Assembly: GCA_030044045.1 (NCBI GenBank)
Contig: JASHWO010000170.1
Location: 1-5,880, forward strand
Source of the DNA: Acidimicrobiales bacterium
Lineage (GTDB): Bacteria; Actinomycetota; Acidimicrobiia; Acidimicrobiales; RAAP-2
Length of the DNA: 5,880 nucleotides
Reading direction: 5' to 3'
A program made the translations under genes and the position numbers. Below the pieces are notes generated by a model that was not told the DNA's origin, ran no database searches, and saw only the letters and a program-made list of their open reading frames with translations. Of this stretch, positions 5,355-5,880 are shown one piece after another. The first letter of the stretch is position 1. The number at the start of each line of letters is the position of its first letter.

Positions 5355-5880
5355 TGCGCCCGGTGGCCACCGTGGCCGAGGTACGGGCGGCCGACGCCGC
5401 GGCCCTGGCCCACGTCGACCAGTCGGTGCTGGTGCAGCGGGCCGGCACCGCGGTGGCCCGGAGCGCCCTGGCCCTGCTGGGCTCGGCTTACGGGCGACGG
5501 GTGGTGGTGCTGGCCGGCCAGGGCAACAACGGCGCCGACGGCCAGGTGGCCGCCGCCGCCTTGCGCCGCCGGGGCGCCCGCGTGCGGGAGGTGCCGGCGG
5601 TGGAGGCCCCGACCCGGCTGCCCGCCGCCGACCTGGTGGTGGACGCGGCCTACGGCACCGGGTTCCGCGGTCGCTACGACGCCCCCGAGGTGCCGGCCGG
5701 CGTGCCGGTGCTGGCGGTGGACGTCCCGTCGGGCGTGGACGGCGACAGCGGGGCGGCTCCCGGCCGCCCGCTGGCCGCCCGGCGGACGGTCACCTTCGCC
5801 GCCCTGAAGCCCGGGCTGCTGCAGGGCGACGGGGCCCAGCTGGCCGGCGAGGTGGTGGTGGCCGACATCGGGGTGCCGGT
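5354..5880 (+). CDS. nnr: NAD(P)H-hydrate repair enzyme, epimerase (YjeF_N) domain, 3' end outside the window
   Basis: This domain epimerises the damaged hydrates R- and S-NAD(P)HX so that the dehydratase can restore NAD(P)H. The frame is open from ATG 5354 to the window edge (175 complete codons). It starts MRPVATVAEVRAADAAA, typical of the YjeF_N family. Next come the nucleotide-binding loop AGQGNNGADG (54-63), the segment VVDAAYGTGFRG (95-106), VDVPSGVDGDSG (122-133) with the likely catalytic Asp123, and TVTFAALKPGLLQ followed by GEVVVADIGVP. The loop reads NNGADG where many homologues have NNGGDG, a conservative change. Bacterial versions are usually fused to a C-terminal ADP-dependent dehydratase (YjeF_C) domain of some 270 residues, which would lie to the right. 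The ATG overlaps the acpS TGA by one base (TGATG). Whether this copy is bifunctional cannot be seen here. Confidence 0.93.
   Translation, partial: MRPVATVAEVRAADAAALAHVDQSVLVQRAGTAVARSALALLGSAYGRRVVVLAGQGNNGADGQVAAAALRRRGARVREVPAVEAPTRLPAADLVVDAAYGTGFRGRYDAPEVPAGVPVLAVDVPSGVDGDSGAAPGRPLAARRTVTFAALKPGLLQGDGAQLAGEVVVADIGVP

Overview
This window is a very GC-rich stretch of bacterial core chromosome (clearly above 70% G+C by eye, with almost every third codon position G or C). It is most likely from an actinobacterium. The evidence is the ribosomal protein sequences (L13 beginning MRTYSPK, S9 ending [17 protein letters not shown]), the TruA motif [11 protein letters not shown], and the gene order truA-rplM-rpsI-glmM-glmS-acpS-nnr. 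Acidimicrobiia or a related deep-branching actinobacterial class is my best guess, but that is an impression and not a proof.

Layout, all on the + strand: (1) the 3' part of truA (tRNA pseudouridine synthase), cut by the left edge; (2) a 171-base intergenic region at 696-866 with two near-identical GC hairpins (probable end of the truA transcript) followed by a good sigma-70-type promoter for rplM; (3) rplM and rpsI (ribosomal proteins L13 and S9), 17 bases apart; (4) glmM, whose TTG start overlaps the rpsI stop; (5) a 45-base gap with a -10-like hexamer placed as expected for leaderless transcription, then glmS; (6) acpS, whose probable GTG start overlaps the glmS stop; (7) the start of nnr (NAD(P)HX epimerase domain), overlapping the acpS stop by one base and cut by the right edge. 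All six complete stop codons are TGA.

Functionally the block joins translation (L13, S9, tRNA modification) with envelope precursor supply. GlmS makes glucosamine-6-phosphate and GlmM isomerises it to glucosamine-1-phosphate, the substrate of GlmU (not present here) on the way to UDP-GlcNAc. AcpS activates acyl carrier protein for lipid synthesis, and Nnr repairs damaged NAD(P)H. From rplM rightward the spacing is operon-like, with stop/start overlaps or short gaps.

I found no mobile element, CRISPR array, RNA gene or unfamiliar protein, and no evidence of an undescribed system. The points worth a second look are expression signals: non-ATG coupled starts, a possible leaderless glmS promoter, tandem hairpins before rplM, and a single TTA codon in glmS.
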